This document shows, one piece after another, positions 8,348 through 16,761 of a DNA stretch of 64,000 nt. The notes under the pieces are model-generated. The model was given only the letters and a program-made list of their open reading frames with translations, was not told where the DNA came from and made no database searches. Origin of the DNA: an uncultured Paracoccaceae bacterium (GTDB lineage: Bacteria; Pseudomonadota; Alphaproteobacteria; Rhodobacterales; Rhodobacteraceae). The stretch covers positions 124,001-188,000 of the forward strand of contig CANKYO010000004.1 in NCBI GenBank assembly GCA_947488175.1, read 5' to 3'. Positions within the stretch are counted from its first letter, which is position 1, and every line of letters begins with the position of its first letter. Both the position numbers and the translations under genes were made by a program.

Positions 8348-10120
8348 GTGGACACAATTATGGTTTTGCACAAGGCTGCATCCCGATCACGCGTATTGCG
8401 AAACGGAACTTTCCTGACAACGACATTTCTAGCGCTCCAAACCGTCGCCACGGGCGCGATGGCGGACGAGGTCACGCTCACATCCAACGACGGCAGCATC
8501 GAAATCACCGGTGAGATTGTCGAGGTCGAAGAAGAGACCGTAGTCGTCAACACCGACCTGGGGCAACTCAGGCTGCAATTGGGGGCATTCAGATGCGTCG
8601 GCGAAGACTGCGCATTGCTAGAAGATGACGACGATGATGATGATGATGATGATGACGACGATGACGACATCGCCGAGATTGATTTCACCTTCGAAATGAT
8701 CGCCTCTGCGGGCATCGCCGATCAGCTTCTGCCGGTCGTCGCACAGGGCCTCGCCGAACGGTTCGACGCGACTGTGATCACCACCGATGGGCTTGGCCAA
8801 CCCTTGCCCGATGACATCGGGCGCCCTCGTCCCGGTGGACCAGAAGATGATGACGACGATGACGATGATGACGACGACGCCCGGGACGATGACGACGACG
8901 ATGATGATGACGGTCCAATCGACCTGATCGACATCCGTCTGCGCCAGGATGACGGCGACTATGTACGCCGCTACGGTGTCGTGATCGAGGAAGAAGAGGA
9001 AGCGATCGAAGCCCTCTCCGAAGGCGAGGTCGAAATCATCTTCCTCGACGAACCGGCAGAAGAGGATGACATCGAAGAAGTCGCCGAAGGCGGTGGAGGG
9101 ATCATCACCGATCCCGGCCAGGAACGTGTTCTGGCAGTCGAAGGGCTTGTCGTGGCGGTCTCCCCCAGCAACAACTTGCCGAAAATCAACGTGGCTGACG
9201 TGCCGCGTATCTTCTCGGGCGAAATCGACAACTGGTCACAGATCGGCGGACCGAACGCCCCCATCAATGTCTACTCCTTTGATGAGGCAAACGCCGCCAT
9301 CCACTATGTCGACGAACTTGTTCTCGAACCGGCTGATGCTGAACTCGGCGATGATATCAACGTCATCCAGACCATGAGCGAGATGACAAACAAGATCGCA
9401 GCCGATCCGTTCGGCATTGGTGTTGTCCCCTTCGCGAACCTGCGTGACACACGGGCGGTACCGGTCGAATCCACCTGCGGCATCGTCAACACGCCCTCTG
9501 TCTTCTCGATCAAGACCGAAGAATACATCATGCAGCGCCGGTTCTATGCCTATAACCGGGCCTCCGTTTCGACAGAGGCGCGCGAATTTCTCGACTTCCT
9601 TGATGAAGACGGGCTTGATGATCTGGTGCGCAAGGCCGGGTTTATTGACTTGGGCGTGATTGTCGAACCGCAGACCGTGAATGCCCAGCGCATCCAGGAG
9701 GCGATGTTCGAAACCGACGATCCGTTCGAACTGCGCAGGTTGCGTGATCTGCTGCGCGATCTGCAGACAACACAGCGGCTTTCGACGAACTTCCGCTTTG
9801 CGCTGGGGTCCAGTCGGCTTGACGTCCGGGCAATCGCCGACATCCGGCGCGTGGTGGATTACATCATCGAAGAACGGCCAAGCGAGGTCATCTTCGCAGG
9901 CTTCACCGACTCCATCGGGTCTTTCAGCTCCAATGATGTGCTGTCACAAAACCGGTCGGCCACAGTGCGCGAAACAGTGCTGGCACAATTGCCTGCTGAA
10001 GTGCGCAACAGCGTGCAGATCGTATCCACCGGCTACGGCGAACTTGAACCGGCCGCCTGCAACGAACTCAGCAGCGGTCGGCGCGTGAACCGGCGGGTCG
10101 AGGTTTGGGTGCGCCCCTAA
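8348..10120 (+). CDS. Secreted PstS-like binding domain + OmpA C-terminal domain, with poly-Asp tracts
   Basis: 590 residues from a GTG at 8348, or 586 from the ATG at 8360; both have weak purine-rich sites. Signal peptide ends near AMADE. A short N-terminal region (VTLTSNDGSIEITGEIVEVE) is followed by 15 consecutive Asp (8624-8668). A phosphate-binding-protein-like domain follows, interrupted by 11 Asp, Ala-Arg and 9 Asp (8846-8911), and containing VAVSPSNNLPKINVADVPRI. The C-terminal 110 residues form an OmpA-type peptidoglycan-binding domain (GFTDSIGSFSSNDVLSQNRS, GRRVNRRVEVWV). The protein is probably periplasmic and wall-attached, binding a ligand or metal; function unknown. GAC and GAT alternate in the Asp runs. 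It faces the LysM protein gene. Confidence 0.85.
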   Translation: MDTIMVLHKAASRSRVLRNGTFLTTTFLALQTVATGAMADEVTLTSNDGSIEITGEIVEVEEETVVVNTDLGQLRLQLGAFRCVGEDCALLEDDDDDDDDDDDDDDDIAEIDFTFEMIASAGIADQLLPVVAQGLAERFDATVITTDGLGQPLPDDIGRPRPGGPEDDDDDDDDDDDARDDDDDDDDDGPIDLIDIRLRQDDGDYVRRYGVVIEEEEEAIEALSEGEVEIIFLDEPAEEDDIEEVAEGGGGIITDPGQERVLAVEGLVVAVSPSNNLPKINVADVPRIFSGEIDNWSQIGGPNAPINVYSFDEANAAIHYVDELVLEPADAELGDDINVIQTMSEMTNKIAADPFGIGVVPFANLRDTRAVPVESTCGIVNTPSVFSIKTEEYIMQRRFYAYNRASVSTEAREFLDFLDEDGLDDLVRKAGFIDLGVIVEPQTVNAQRIQEAMFETDDPFELRRLRDLLRDLQTTQRLSTNFRFALGSSRLDVRAIADIRRVVDYIIEERPSEVIFAGFTDSIGSFSSNDVLSQNRSATVRETVLAQLPAEVRNSVQIVSTGYGELEPAACNELSSGRRVNRRVEVWVRP

Positions 10121-10133
10121 GACACTAGCCGAT

Positions 10134-10158
10134 GTGGGGCAGATACAGTCTGCCCCAC
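10134..10158. terminator. Bidirectional hairpin between convergent genes
   Basis: A perfect 10-bp stem, GTGGGGCAGA with TCTGCCCCAC, closed by the loop TACAG. It lies between the stops of the OmpA-domain gene and the LysM gene and can serve both strands; neither side has a long U-run. Confidence 0.65.
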
Positions 10159-10171
10159 GTCATCAACAGGT

Positions 10172-11287
10172 TCAGTTTTCGACGGTTTCCTGAATCTGGC
10201 TGCGAACGATCTCAAACCACTCACCTGACAGACGCAACTGCTCAAGCCCGGCATTGACCGTTTCCAGATAGGCCTTGCCGTTCGGATTGTCCTTGGGTGT
10301 AAACACATGCAAGGTCACGCTGGAAGCAAGGGCCGGTATGTCCGTGATCTGATCAGCAATGCCCAGTTCGGTGTAATCCTCCTCGGCAGGCAGCGCGTCA
10401 TAGGTGATCACATCCACCTCACCCGCCTGCAGCATCTCCCAACACGCCTCTTCCGATCTGGCAAAGACCATCTCCACATTCGGTGGTGTCAGACCCTCAC
10501 CTTCAAGATCAAAGGAAAACCAGCCATCAGGCCGGCACAGCGTCGCACCGAATAGCTGATCATATTCCGTCATGGCGGCAAATGGGCTGCCATTCAATGT
10601 GTACCAGCCCACAGCCGCCTCATAGAAAGGCTCGGATGCATCAAAGAACGTACAGCGCCGCGCATTCGGCTCCGACAACAGATCGACCTTGGTGCAATCA
10701 GGCAGGAACCACGGGAACCCCATGTCAAACGCCCCGCTGGGCAGTAATTCGGTCAGATGCGATCCCCAGTCATTGACGAACACAACGCGAAATTCCTGAT
10801 CGGGGTTGCCCAATTCCATCGACCGCGTGATCATCTGCGTGATCATCCCACCTTCCGGCAGGTCTTCATCCGTAAACGGGGCATAGCCGCTTGCGGTGAC
10901 AAATGTGGCCGGGCGGTTGGTCGCGGTTGTCGTCACCGGCGTGGCAATCGACACAACCGATGCCGCCGCACCGGGCAGCGACCCGTCCGCGCAGGGAATG
11001 GCAATCACCTGCCCCACTTCAAGAATATTGGGGCTGCTCAACACACCCGCATTTGCGCTGAACAACAACTGGAAACCACCTTGAACGCCCGCCGTCCTGG
11101 CAATGCCGCTCAACGTGTCGCCTCTGACAATCGTGTATTCGGAACAAAGCGATTGCGCTTCTGCCTGCGTCGGGGCAATGGCCGACATCCCAACTGTCAA
11201 AGCAGCAACTGCTGCAAAACTCGTTACACCAACCAGATTCTGCTCGCATTTCACGGAATGACGAGAATGGTTCGTGTGCCCTGTCAT
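10172..11287 (-). CDS. LysM domain + solute-binding (SBP_bac_3-like) periplasmic protein
   Basis: 371 residues. Long N-terminal signal (cut near QAEAQS), then a LysM peptidoglycan-binding motif at about 50-99 (YTIVRGDTLSGIA to ILEVGQVIAIPC, bracketed by Cys48 and Cys99), an Ala/Thr linker, and a C-terminal family-3-type solute-binding domain (from about 128: FVTASGYAPFTDEDLPEGG to the C-terminus) with extra Cys pairs. Such a protein should bind the cell wall while holding a small ligand. There is no ABC permease or ATPase beside it, so a sensory or scavenging role is as likely as transport. Convergent with the OmpA/PstS-like gene, which has the same two-part logic. Confidence 0.85.
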   Translation of the reverse strand: MTGHTNHSRHSVKCEQNLVGVTSFAAVAALTVGMSAIAPTQAEAQSLCSEYTIVRGDTLSGIARTAGVQGGFQLLFSANAGVLSSPNILEVGQVIAIPCADGSLPGAAASVVSIATPVTTTATNRPATFVTASGYAPFTDEDLPEGGMITQMITRSMELGNPDQEFRVVFVNDWGSHLTELLPSGAFDMGFPWFLPDCTKVDLLSEPNARRCTFFDASEPFYEAAVGWYTLNGSPFAAMTEYDQLFGATLCRPDGWFSFDLEGEGLTPPNVEMVFARSEEACWEMLQAGEVDVITYDALPAEEDYTELGIADQITDIPALASSVTLHVFTPKDNPNGKAYLETVNAGLEQLRLSGEWFEIVRSQIQETVEN

Positions 11288-11498
11288 AATGATTTACCTT
11301 TTCTTAAAGTTTCCACTTGCGACACTATCGCCCAGAATAAGGCAAAATGTTGAACATTTCGGAAAAATCCTGCGCCCATGATCAAACGATAGGTGACCAA
11401 GCACGCACAATCAGCATGCATGCACAAACACATAACCCGCTGGCACTCCTGACATCGGCGCTTTATCCATGCCAAAACACTGATCAGGAGCGCCCGCA

Positions 11499-12362
11499 AT
11501 GACCGCATACACACCCCCCAAAGTCTGGACATGGGACGCCGAAAGCGGGGGCAAATTCGCCAGTATCAACCGGCCCATCGCCGGGGCCACCCATGACAAG
11601 GACCTGCCGGTCGGCAAGCACCCGCTCCAGCTGCATTCGCTGGCTACCCCAAACGGGGTCAAGGTCACCGTCATGCTCGAAGAACTGCTCGACGCAGGCC
11701 ATGATGCAGAATACGATGCGTGGCTGATCAACATTCAGGAAGGCGATCAGTTCGGCAGCGGCTTTGTGGGCATCAACCCCAACTCCAAAATCCCCGCCCT
11801 TCTCGACCGCAGCAGCGATACGCGCGTCTTCGAAAGCGGAAATATCCTGCTTTATCTCGCCGACAAATTCGGGGCCTTCCTGCCATCCGACACCAAAGGA
11901 CGGACAGAAACGCTGAACTGGCTCTTCTGGCTGCAAGGATCAGCGCCTTATCTGGGCGGCGGCTTCGGCCATTTTTACGCCTACGCCCCTGAACCGATGG
12001 AATACCCCATCAACCGGTTCGCGATGGAGGCCAAGCGGCAACTCGACGTGCTGGACCGGCAACTGGCCGACCACGCCTTTATCGCCGGGGCGGATTACAC
12101 CATCGCCGACATGGCCATCGCCCCATGGTACGGCGCACTGGTACGCGGCGACATCTATGGAGAGGCAGCCACCTTCCTCGACACCGCCTCCTACAGCCAT
12201 GTGAACCGCTGGGTGGATGCTGTCTATAACCGCCCCGCTTTCCAACGCGGTAAAATGGTCAACAAGGCCTGGGGCGAGGAAAGTGAACAACTGCGCGAAC
12301 GACACGCCGCATCCGATTTCGAAACCCAAACCTGGGACAAGATCAAACCGGCCGACGAATAA
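11499..12362 (+). CDS. yghU: Glutathione S-transferase family disulfide-bond oxidoreductase
   Basis: 287 residues. The N-terminal YghU signature (YTPPKVWTWDAESGGKFASI, then NRPIAGATHDKDLPVGKHPLQLHS) precedes a thioredoxin-like GST domain (about 45-130, NPNSKIPALLD) and an all-helical C-terminal domain. YghU-type enzymes reduce disulfides such as 2-hydroxyethyl disulfide with two bound glutathiones and lack the usual catalytic Cys/Ser. A good Shine-Dalgarno site (AGGAG) precedes the ATG. The 211-bp gap upstream is divergent from the LysM gene and presumably holds both promoters; nothing else is evident in it. Confidence 0.93.
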   Translation: MTAYTPPKVWTWDAESGGKFASINRPIAGATHDKDLPVGKHPLQLHSLATPNGVKVTVMLEELLDAGHDAEYDAWLINIQEGDQFGSGFVGINPNSKIPALLDRSSDTRVFESGNILLYLADKFGAFLPSDTKGRTETLNWLFWLQGSAPYLGGGFGHFYAYAPEPMEYPINRFAMEAKRQLDVLDRQLADHAFIAGADYTIADMAIAPWYGALVRGDIYGEAATFLDTASYSHVNRWVDAVYNRPAFQRGKMVNKAWGEESEQLRERHAASDFETQTWDKIKPADE

Positions 12363-12383
12363 TTCTTGACCAATACCCCGTTA

Positions 12384-12411
12384 CCGCTCACCATCACGCA
12401 GTCGTGAGCGG
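12384..12411. terminator. Hairpin between yghU and the desaturase gene
   Basis: CCGCTCAC (12384-12391) pairs with GTGAGCGG (12404-12411) over a 12-nt loop, 22 bp after the yghU stop. No U-run follows, so termination may be partial. Confidence 0.45.
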
Positions 12412-12453
12412 GACAGCCCGCGCGATTCCCTGACATAAGAGGAAAGGCCGGTT

Positions 12454-13368
12454 TTGCAGACGGGTGCATTGCGTACAGAATGGGGCACATTGGCCCTGAT
12501 CATCGGATGCTACGGGCTCTGGCTCATCGCCGGGCTACTCTGGACAACCCCGCTTTGGTTCCTCGGGCTCATCGCCCTGCCCGTCCTCGCCGCCTTCCAT
12601 ACCTCGCTGCAGCACGAAACCATCCACGGACACCCCACCCGCTGGCCACGCGTGAACGAGGCACTGGTCAGCCTGCCCCTTGCCGTCGTCTTTCCCTATC
12701 AGCGCTACCGGGACCTGCACCTGAACCATCACCGGGACGAACACCTGACCGACCCGTTCGAGGACCCTGAAAGCTATTTCTGGTGCGAAAGCGATGTGCG
12801 GCAGATGAATGATTTCCAGCGGCATATCTTCGCGCTCAACAACACGTTTGTGGGGCGGCTGATCATCGGGCCGACCCTGACCATGATTGGTTTCGCCCGG
12901 ACAGAGATTTGGCGGCTGCGACAAAACCAGCCCGGCGTCCGCATGGCCTGGGGCCTGCATGCTCTGGGCATGATCGCAATGGCGTTCATCATCCTGACAG
13001 TCTTTCAGATGCCGCTATGGGTCTATTTCATCTTCGTGGTCTACCCCGCCCTGTCACTGACCGCGATGCGCGCCTATGCGGAACATCAGGCAGCCGAAAA
13101 CGTCGGCGCGCGGTCGGCCGTGGTCGAGGCGCACCCGGCGCTGGCCCTGCTCTATCTCAACAACAACCTGCATATCGTGCACCACGCCAGCCCGCGCACC
13201 CCATGGTATGATCTACCCAAGCTTTATACCGAACGGCGCCAGCAATACCTGACGGCCAACGAAAACACCCTGTTCCTCGGATACAGCGATATTGCCAAAC
13301 GGTTCGCCTTTGCGGTCAAGCAGCCGGTCGAACATCCGTTCGCGGGACGAGACAGACAACAACCCTGA
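12454..13368 (+). CDS. Fatty acid desaturase family membrane enzyme
   Basis: 304 residues, di-iron membrane oxygenase. Three His clusters are visible: H54-E-T-I-H58-G-H60 (box 1), HLNHH near residues 90-94 (box 2) and HIVHH near the C-terminal third (box 3). Hydrophobic helices occur at about 12-48 and 150-195. The start is a TTG at 12454 preceded by AGAGGAAAGG at good spacing. Whether it acts on acyl lipids or a carotenoid-like substrate cannot be told from the sequence. Confidence 0.88.
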   Translation: MQTGALRTEWGTLALIIGCYGLWLIAGLLWTTPLWFLGLIALPVLAAFHTSLQHETIHGHPTRWPRVNEALVSLPLAVVFPYQRYRDLHLNHHRDEHLTDPFEDPESYFWCESDVRQMNDFQRHIFALNNTFVGRLIIGPTLTMIGFARTEIWRLRQNQPGVRMAWGLHALGMIAMAFIILTVFQMPLWVYFIFVVYPALSLTAMRAYAEHQAAENVGARSAVVEAHPALALLYLNNNLHIVHHASPRTPWYDLPKLYTERRQQYLTANENTLFLGYSDIAKRFAFAVKQPVEHPFAGRDRQQP

Positions 13369-13537
13369 AACGCGACACGCGGCACATTTCCGCCGAATAC
13401 CGGGGGCCACTGTCAGATCAGTTGAAAATGCAAGTGCGGTCGGCACTTATAGTCAGGCAAGGCATCCAGATATGCTGCGCACCGAATACTAACATCGTCG
13501 GATTGCGGGGGCGGTCCGACGTCATGCAAAGACTGAC

Positions 13538-14173
13538 ATGAACCTGACTGACGTTGCCCTCGCGCTTTCCAGCGATCCCCAACAAATGATGCGCAGCGTG
13601 TTGCGGATTTTCCACTTCATCGGCCTCGCACTCGGGCTTGGGGCGGCCATGCTGCTCGACATGATGATCCTGCGGTTCTTTCTGGGGCGGGTGCTGACAC
13701 AGCAATCCTGCGACATCTTCGAATTCTGCGCCGATATCGTGGCCGTAGGGCTGAAACTACTCTGGGTCACAGGGATCGGTTTCCTGATCTACTATTGGGC
13801 CTACGAGCCAATCAAACTGAGCAATGAAAAGATCTGGGCGAAGATGGTCATCGTGGCGATCCTGACCGCCAATGGGGTTTATATCCACCGGACCATCCTG
13901 CCCTTCCTGCAGCAACAGGTCGGTGGGACCATGCTGGAAGGCACGACACAACTGCGCCAGCATGTCTTTGTCAGCTGTGGGATCCTCTCATTTGTCTCGT
14001 GGTACGGGCCACTCATCATCGCAAACCTGCCGCACCTGAATTTCAAGGTACCGATGATCCAGATCCTCGGGGTCTACGCCATTGTGCTGATCGGCGTGTT
14101 CACGATCGCGCATTTTATCCTGCTGGCGACATCGACGCGGGCGCATATCAGCCGCAAACTGCGGCGCGCCTGA
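13538..14173 (+). CDS. Unknown multi-helix inner-membrane protein
   Basis: 211 residues with five or so hydrophobic helices: about 20-48 (IFHFIGLALGLGAAMLL), 60-85, 105-125, 140-165 and 175-200. His26 and His119 sit inside or next to helices and could be haem ligands, as in small membrane cytochromes, but no accepted haem signature was recognised. A basic tail (HISRKLRRA) ends it. I do not recognise the family. It stands alone between the desaturase gene and the ilv leader; the 169-bp gap before it shows no clear signal. Confidence 0.75.
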   Translation: MNLTDVALALSSDPQQMMRSVLRIFHFIGLALGLGAAMLLDMMILRFFLGRVLTQQSCDIFEFCADIVAVGLKLLWVTGIGFLIYYWAYEPIKLSNEKIWAKMVIVAILTANGVYIHRTILPFLQQQVGGTMLEGTTQLRQHVFVSCGILSFVSWYGPLIIANLPHLNFKVPMIQILGVYAIVLIGVFTIAHFILLATSTRAHISRKLRRA

Positions 14174-14235
14174 CGTGGCCAGAAAGAAAGTTGCGACAAA
14201 CTGCCGGTTTGCGACACTTTCTCTAATTTCTGCTG

Positions 14236-14264
14236 TTGACCGCCTTTGCGGGTGCCACTAATGT
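14236..14264 (+). promoter_or_regulatory. Sigma-70-type promoter of the ilv operon
   Basis: TTGACC (14236-14241) and TAATGT (14259-14264) are separated by 17 bp, giving a predicted start near 14271, just before the leader-peptide ribosome site. Upstream, TTGCGACA occurs twice (14191 and 14209), 18 bp apart, which might be a regulator site. Confidence 0.7.
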
Positions 14265-14287
14265 CCACGCACACGAAAGGAACCCCG

Positions 14288-14335
14288 ATGAATATCGTCG
14301 TACTAGTGGTGAGAAATGCGCGCATGGGCCGGTAA
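14288..14335 (+). CDS. ilv leader peptide (attenuation), 15 residues
   Basis: ATG at 14288 with AAAGGAA upstream at proper spacing encodes MNIVVLVVRNARMGR and a TAA stop. Six consecutive codons (Ile-Val-Val-Leu-Val-Val) call for exactly the three branched-chain amino acids that the downstream enzyme helps make. The frame is followed by a strong terminator before ilvB. This is the classical arrangement for translation-coupled attenuation: scarcity of charged branched-chain tRNAs stalls the ribosome and favours read-through. Confidence 0.85.
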   Translation: MNIVVLVVRNARMGR

Positions 14336-14388
14336 CGGTAAACCCATAACGATCCCATGCGCCCCCGAATAACCTCGGGGGTTTTTTT
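14320..14388 (+). terminator. Attenuator terminator upstream of ilvB
   Basis: CCCCCGA (14362-14368) pairs with TCGGGGG (14375-14381), loop ATAACC, followed by seven T. A second stem is available upstream: GCGCATGGG (14320-14328) with CCCATGCGC (14354-14362), which starts inside the leader-peptide frame and shares one base with the terminator. A ribosome finishing the leader would cover the left arm. How strongly the two stems exclude each other cannot be judged by eye. Confidence 0.85.
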
Positions 14389-14426
14389 GTGACTGATGAA
14401 ACCAAAACGCGAAGGACGCGAGGAAA

Positions 14427-16181
14427 ATGACAAAAGCCATGACGGGCGCAAAAATGGTCGTACAAGCTCTGATAGATCAGGGCGTGGACGTCGTCTTTGG
14501 TTACCCCGGTGGCGCCGTCCTACCGATCTATGACGAGATTTTTCAGCAAAACCACATCCAGCATGTTCTGGTGCGCCATGAACAGGGCGCGGTGCATGCC
14601 GCCGAAGGCTATGCGCGCGCCACCGGCAAACCCGGAGTGGCACTGGTCACCTCCGGCCCTGGTGCCACAAACGCTGTGACCGGCCTGACCGACGCCCTGA
14701 TGGACTCGATCCCGATCATCGTGCTGACCGGTCAGGTGCCCACCTTCATGATCGGCTCCGACGCGTTTCAAGAGGCCGACACCGTCGGCATCACCCGCCC
14801 CTGCACCAAACATAACTGGCTGGTGAAAGAGACGGACAAACTGGCTGCCGTCATGCACGAGGCGTTTCATATCGCCACATCAGGCCGTCCCGGCCCGGTT
14901 GTGGTCGACATCCCCAAAGATGTGCAATTCGCCACCGGCACCTATACCGAGGCGCGGCAGGTCGAAACGCACTACAACCCGCAAACCAAGGGTGATCTTG
15001 AGATGATCACCGAACTGGCAAAGGCAATGGAAACCGCCAAGCGGCCCATTTTCTATACAGGCGGCGGGGTCATCAACTCAGGCCCAGCCGCCAGCCAGCT
15101 GCTGCGTGAACTGGTCGCCGCCACCGGCTTTCCCATCACGTCGACCCTGATGGGGCTGGGCTGCTATCCGGCCTCCGGCGAAAACTGGATCGGTATGCTG
15201 GGCATGCACGGACTCTACGAGGCCAACATGGCCATGCATGACTGCGACCTGATGATCAACATAGGCGCCCGCTTCGACGACCGGATCACCGGGCGGATCG
15301 ACGCCTTCAGCCCCAAATCACGCAAAGCGCATATCGACATCGACCCGTCCTCGATCAACAAGGTGATCCATGTCGATATCCCGATCCTGGGCGACGTGGC
15401 CCATGTGCTTGAAGATCTGTTGAATGTCTGGAAATCCCGCGGCCGCAAAACCGACAAGGAAAATGTCAGCAAATGGTGGCACCAGATCAACGAATGGAAA
15501 AAAATCGACTGCCTGAAATTCGAACAAAAAGGCAAGGTGATCAAACCCCAATACGCCCTGTCGCGGCTTGAGGAACTGACCAAAAAGCACGACCGCTACA
15601 TCTGCACCGAAGTGGGCCAGCACCAGATGTGGGCCGCCCAATATCTGGGGTTCGAGGATCCCAACCGCTGGATGACCTCCGGCGGACTGGGCACGATGGG
15701 CTACGGCTTCCCGGCCTCCATCGGCGTGCAGATGGCCCATCCCGATGCGCTCGTGATCAACGTGGCCGGCGAAGCCTCCTGGCTGATGAACATGCAGGAA
15801 CTGGGCACGGCCATGCAATACCGCCTGCCCGTCAAGCAGTTCATCCTGAACAACGAACGCTTGGGCATGGTGCGGCAATGGCAGGAACTGCTGCACGGGG
15901 AACGCTATTCGTCCAGCTGGTCTGAATCCCTGCCCGATTTCGTAAAACTGGCCGAGGCCTTCGGGGCCAAGGGCATCCTCTGCGACAACCCGGATGATCT
16001 GGACGACGCGATCATGGAAATGCTGAACCATGACGGTCCCGTCCTGTTCGACTGTCTGGTCGAAAAGCACGAAAACTGCTTCCCCATGATCCCATCCGGC
16101 AAACCGCATAACGAAATGATCCTCGGCGAAAACGCGGACACCGCAAACGCAATCAAGGCCGACGGCGCGGTGATGGTCTGA
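14427..16181 (+). CDS. ilvB: Acetolactate synthase large (catalytic) subunit
   Basis: 584 residues; condenses two pyruvates, or pyruvate and 2-oxobutyrate, in valine/leucine/isoleucine synthesis with ThDP, FAD and Mg. N-terminal ThDP-pyrimidine domain with catalytic Glu52 in VRHEQGAVHAAEGYA, central FAD domain, and C-terminal ThDP-pyrophosphate domain. The metal-binding motif, usually GDG or GDA followed by an NN about 27 residues on, reads GEAS...NN here, a Glu in place of the Asp ligand. AGGA precedes the ATG. Regulated by the attenuator upstream. Confidence 0.96.
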   Translation: MTKAMTGAKMVVQALIDQGVDVVFGYPGGAVLPIYDEIFQQNHIQHVLVRHEQGAVHAAEGYARATGKPGVALVTSGPGATNAVTGLTDALMDSIPIIVLTGQVPTFMIGSDAFQEADTVGITRPCTKHNWLVKETDKLAAVMHEAFHIATSGRPGPVVVDIPKDVQFATGTYTEARQVETHYNPQTKGDLEMITELAKAMETAKRPIFYTGGGVINSGPAASQLLRELVAATGFPITSTLMGLGCYPASGENWIGMLGMHGLYEANMAMHDCDLMINIGARFDDRITGRIDAFSPKSRKAHIDIDPSSINKVIHVDIPILGDVAHVLEDLLNVWKSRGRKTDKENVSKWWHQINEWKKIDCLKFEQKGKVIKPQYALSRLEELTKKHDRYICTEVGQHQMWAAQYLGFEDPNRWMTSGGLGTMGYGFPASIGVQMAHPDALVINVAGEASWLMNMQELGTAMQYRLPVKQFILNNERLGMVRQWQELLHGERYSSSWSESLPDFVKLAEAFGAKGILCDNPDDLDDAIMEMLNHDGPVLFDCLVEKHENCFPMIPSGKPHNEMILGENADTANAIKADGAVMV

Positions 16182-16253
16182 CAACATTGATAACCGTCAG
16201 AGCGTGCAAGCAGAACACGATAGCCTGCGCCTCGCCAGAAACGAAAGGTTGCT

Positions 16254-16676
16254 ATGATGCCAGACACGATCTTCTTCAAATCTGATCGATTTCCTCCAAC
16301 ACAGGAGGAGATCGAGTATGGTCGCAAAGAAGGCTACGAAAACACGGTCTTTGCCAAGCGACTGGCCGACTTTCTGGTATCAGAGTTGGGCGCGCGCGGA
16401 TATGTAGCGCGCGCCATGAACCCGGATGTCACGAGCCTCTACGGCGAAAACTGCGAATACTTATCGATCGAACACCAAGAACCGTTCGATCTTGGTATGT
16501 TTTGTGGAAACTATGACGACGGGCATCTCCTCATGATACTCCCCGAAGGCAAATATGCATGGAAACGCTTTCGACGGCATCATGCAGAGCCTACGACACA
16601 GGCACTACAACAAACGCTCCTTGATACTCTGAGCGCGGCAGATGGAATTACAGATGTCGTTCTGGGTTATGAATAA
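16254..16676 (+). CDS. Unknown 140-residue soluble protein between ilvB and ilvN
   Basis: 140 residues (139 from the second ATG), mixed charged composition without a signal peptide or membrane helix; contains SIEHQEPFDLGMFCGNYDD. GAAAGG lies before the start. No family recognised. The codon use is less GC-biased than in the neighbouring ilv genes, so it may have been inserted between ilvB and ilvN, which are usually adjacent. It is followed by the 11-bp repeat array and then ilvN. Confidence 0.6.
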   Translation: MMPDTIFFKSDRFPPTQEEIEYGRKEGYENTVFAKRLADFLVSELGARGYVARAMNPDVTSLYGENCEYLSIEHQEPFDLGMFCGNYDDGHLLMILPEGKYAWKRFRRHHAEPTTQALQQTLLDTLSAADGITDVVLGYE

Positions 16677-16702
16677 TCAATCAACACCCCGCCCGTTGGG
16701 GT

Positions 16703-16743
16703 CCGACGTTTTGCCGACGCAAGTCCGACGCAAATCCGACAGC
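16703..16743 (+). repeat. 11-bp-phased CCGAC repeat array, copy 1
   Basis: Four units start with CCGAC every 11 bp (16703, 16714, 16725, 16736); the spacer pentamers are TTTTG, CAAGT and CAAAT. The array is preceded by TTGGGGT, as in copy 3 (63011-63086), and ends in CCGACAGC as in copy 2 (28237-28294). It lies 19 bp before the ilvN start. Confidence 0.85.
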
Positions 16744-16761
16744 TAAAATCAAAGGTTTCCC

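Noticed and set aside
8624-8911. Triplet-repeat sequencing or slippage artefact
   Set aside because: GAC and GAT codons are mixed irregularly and the frame continues into a complete OmpA domain.
16703-16743. CRISPR array
   Set aside because: Units are 11 bp with 5-6 bp spacers, far too short, and no cas genes are present.
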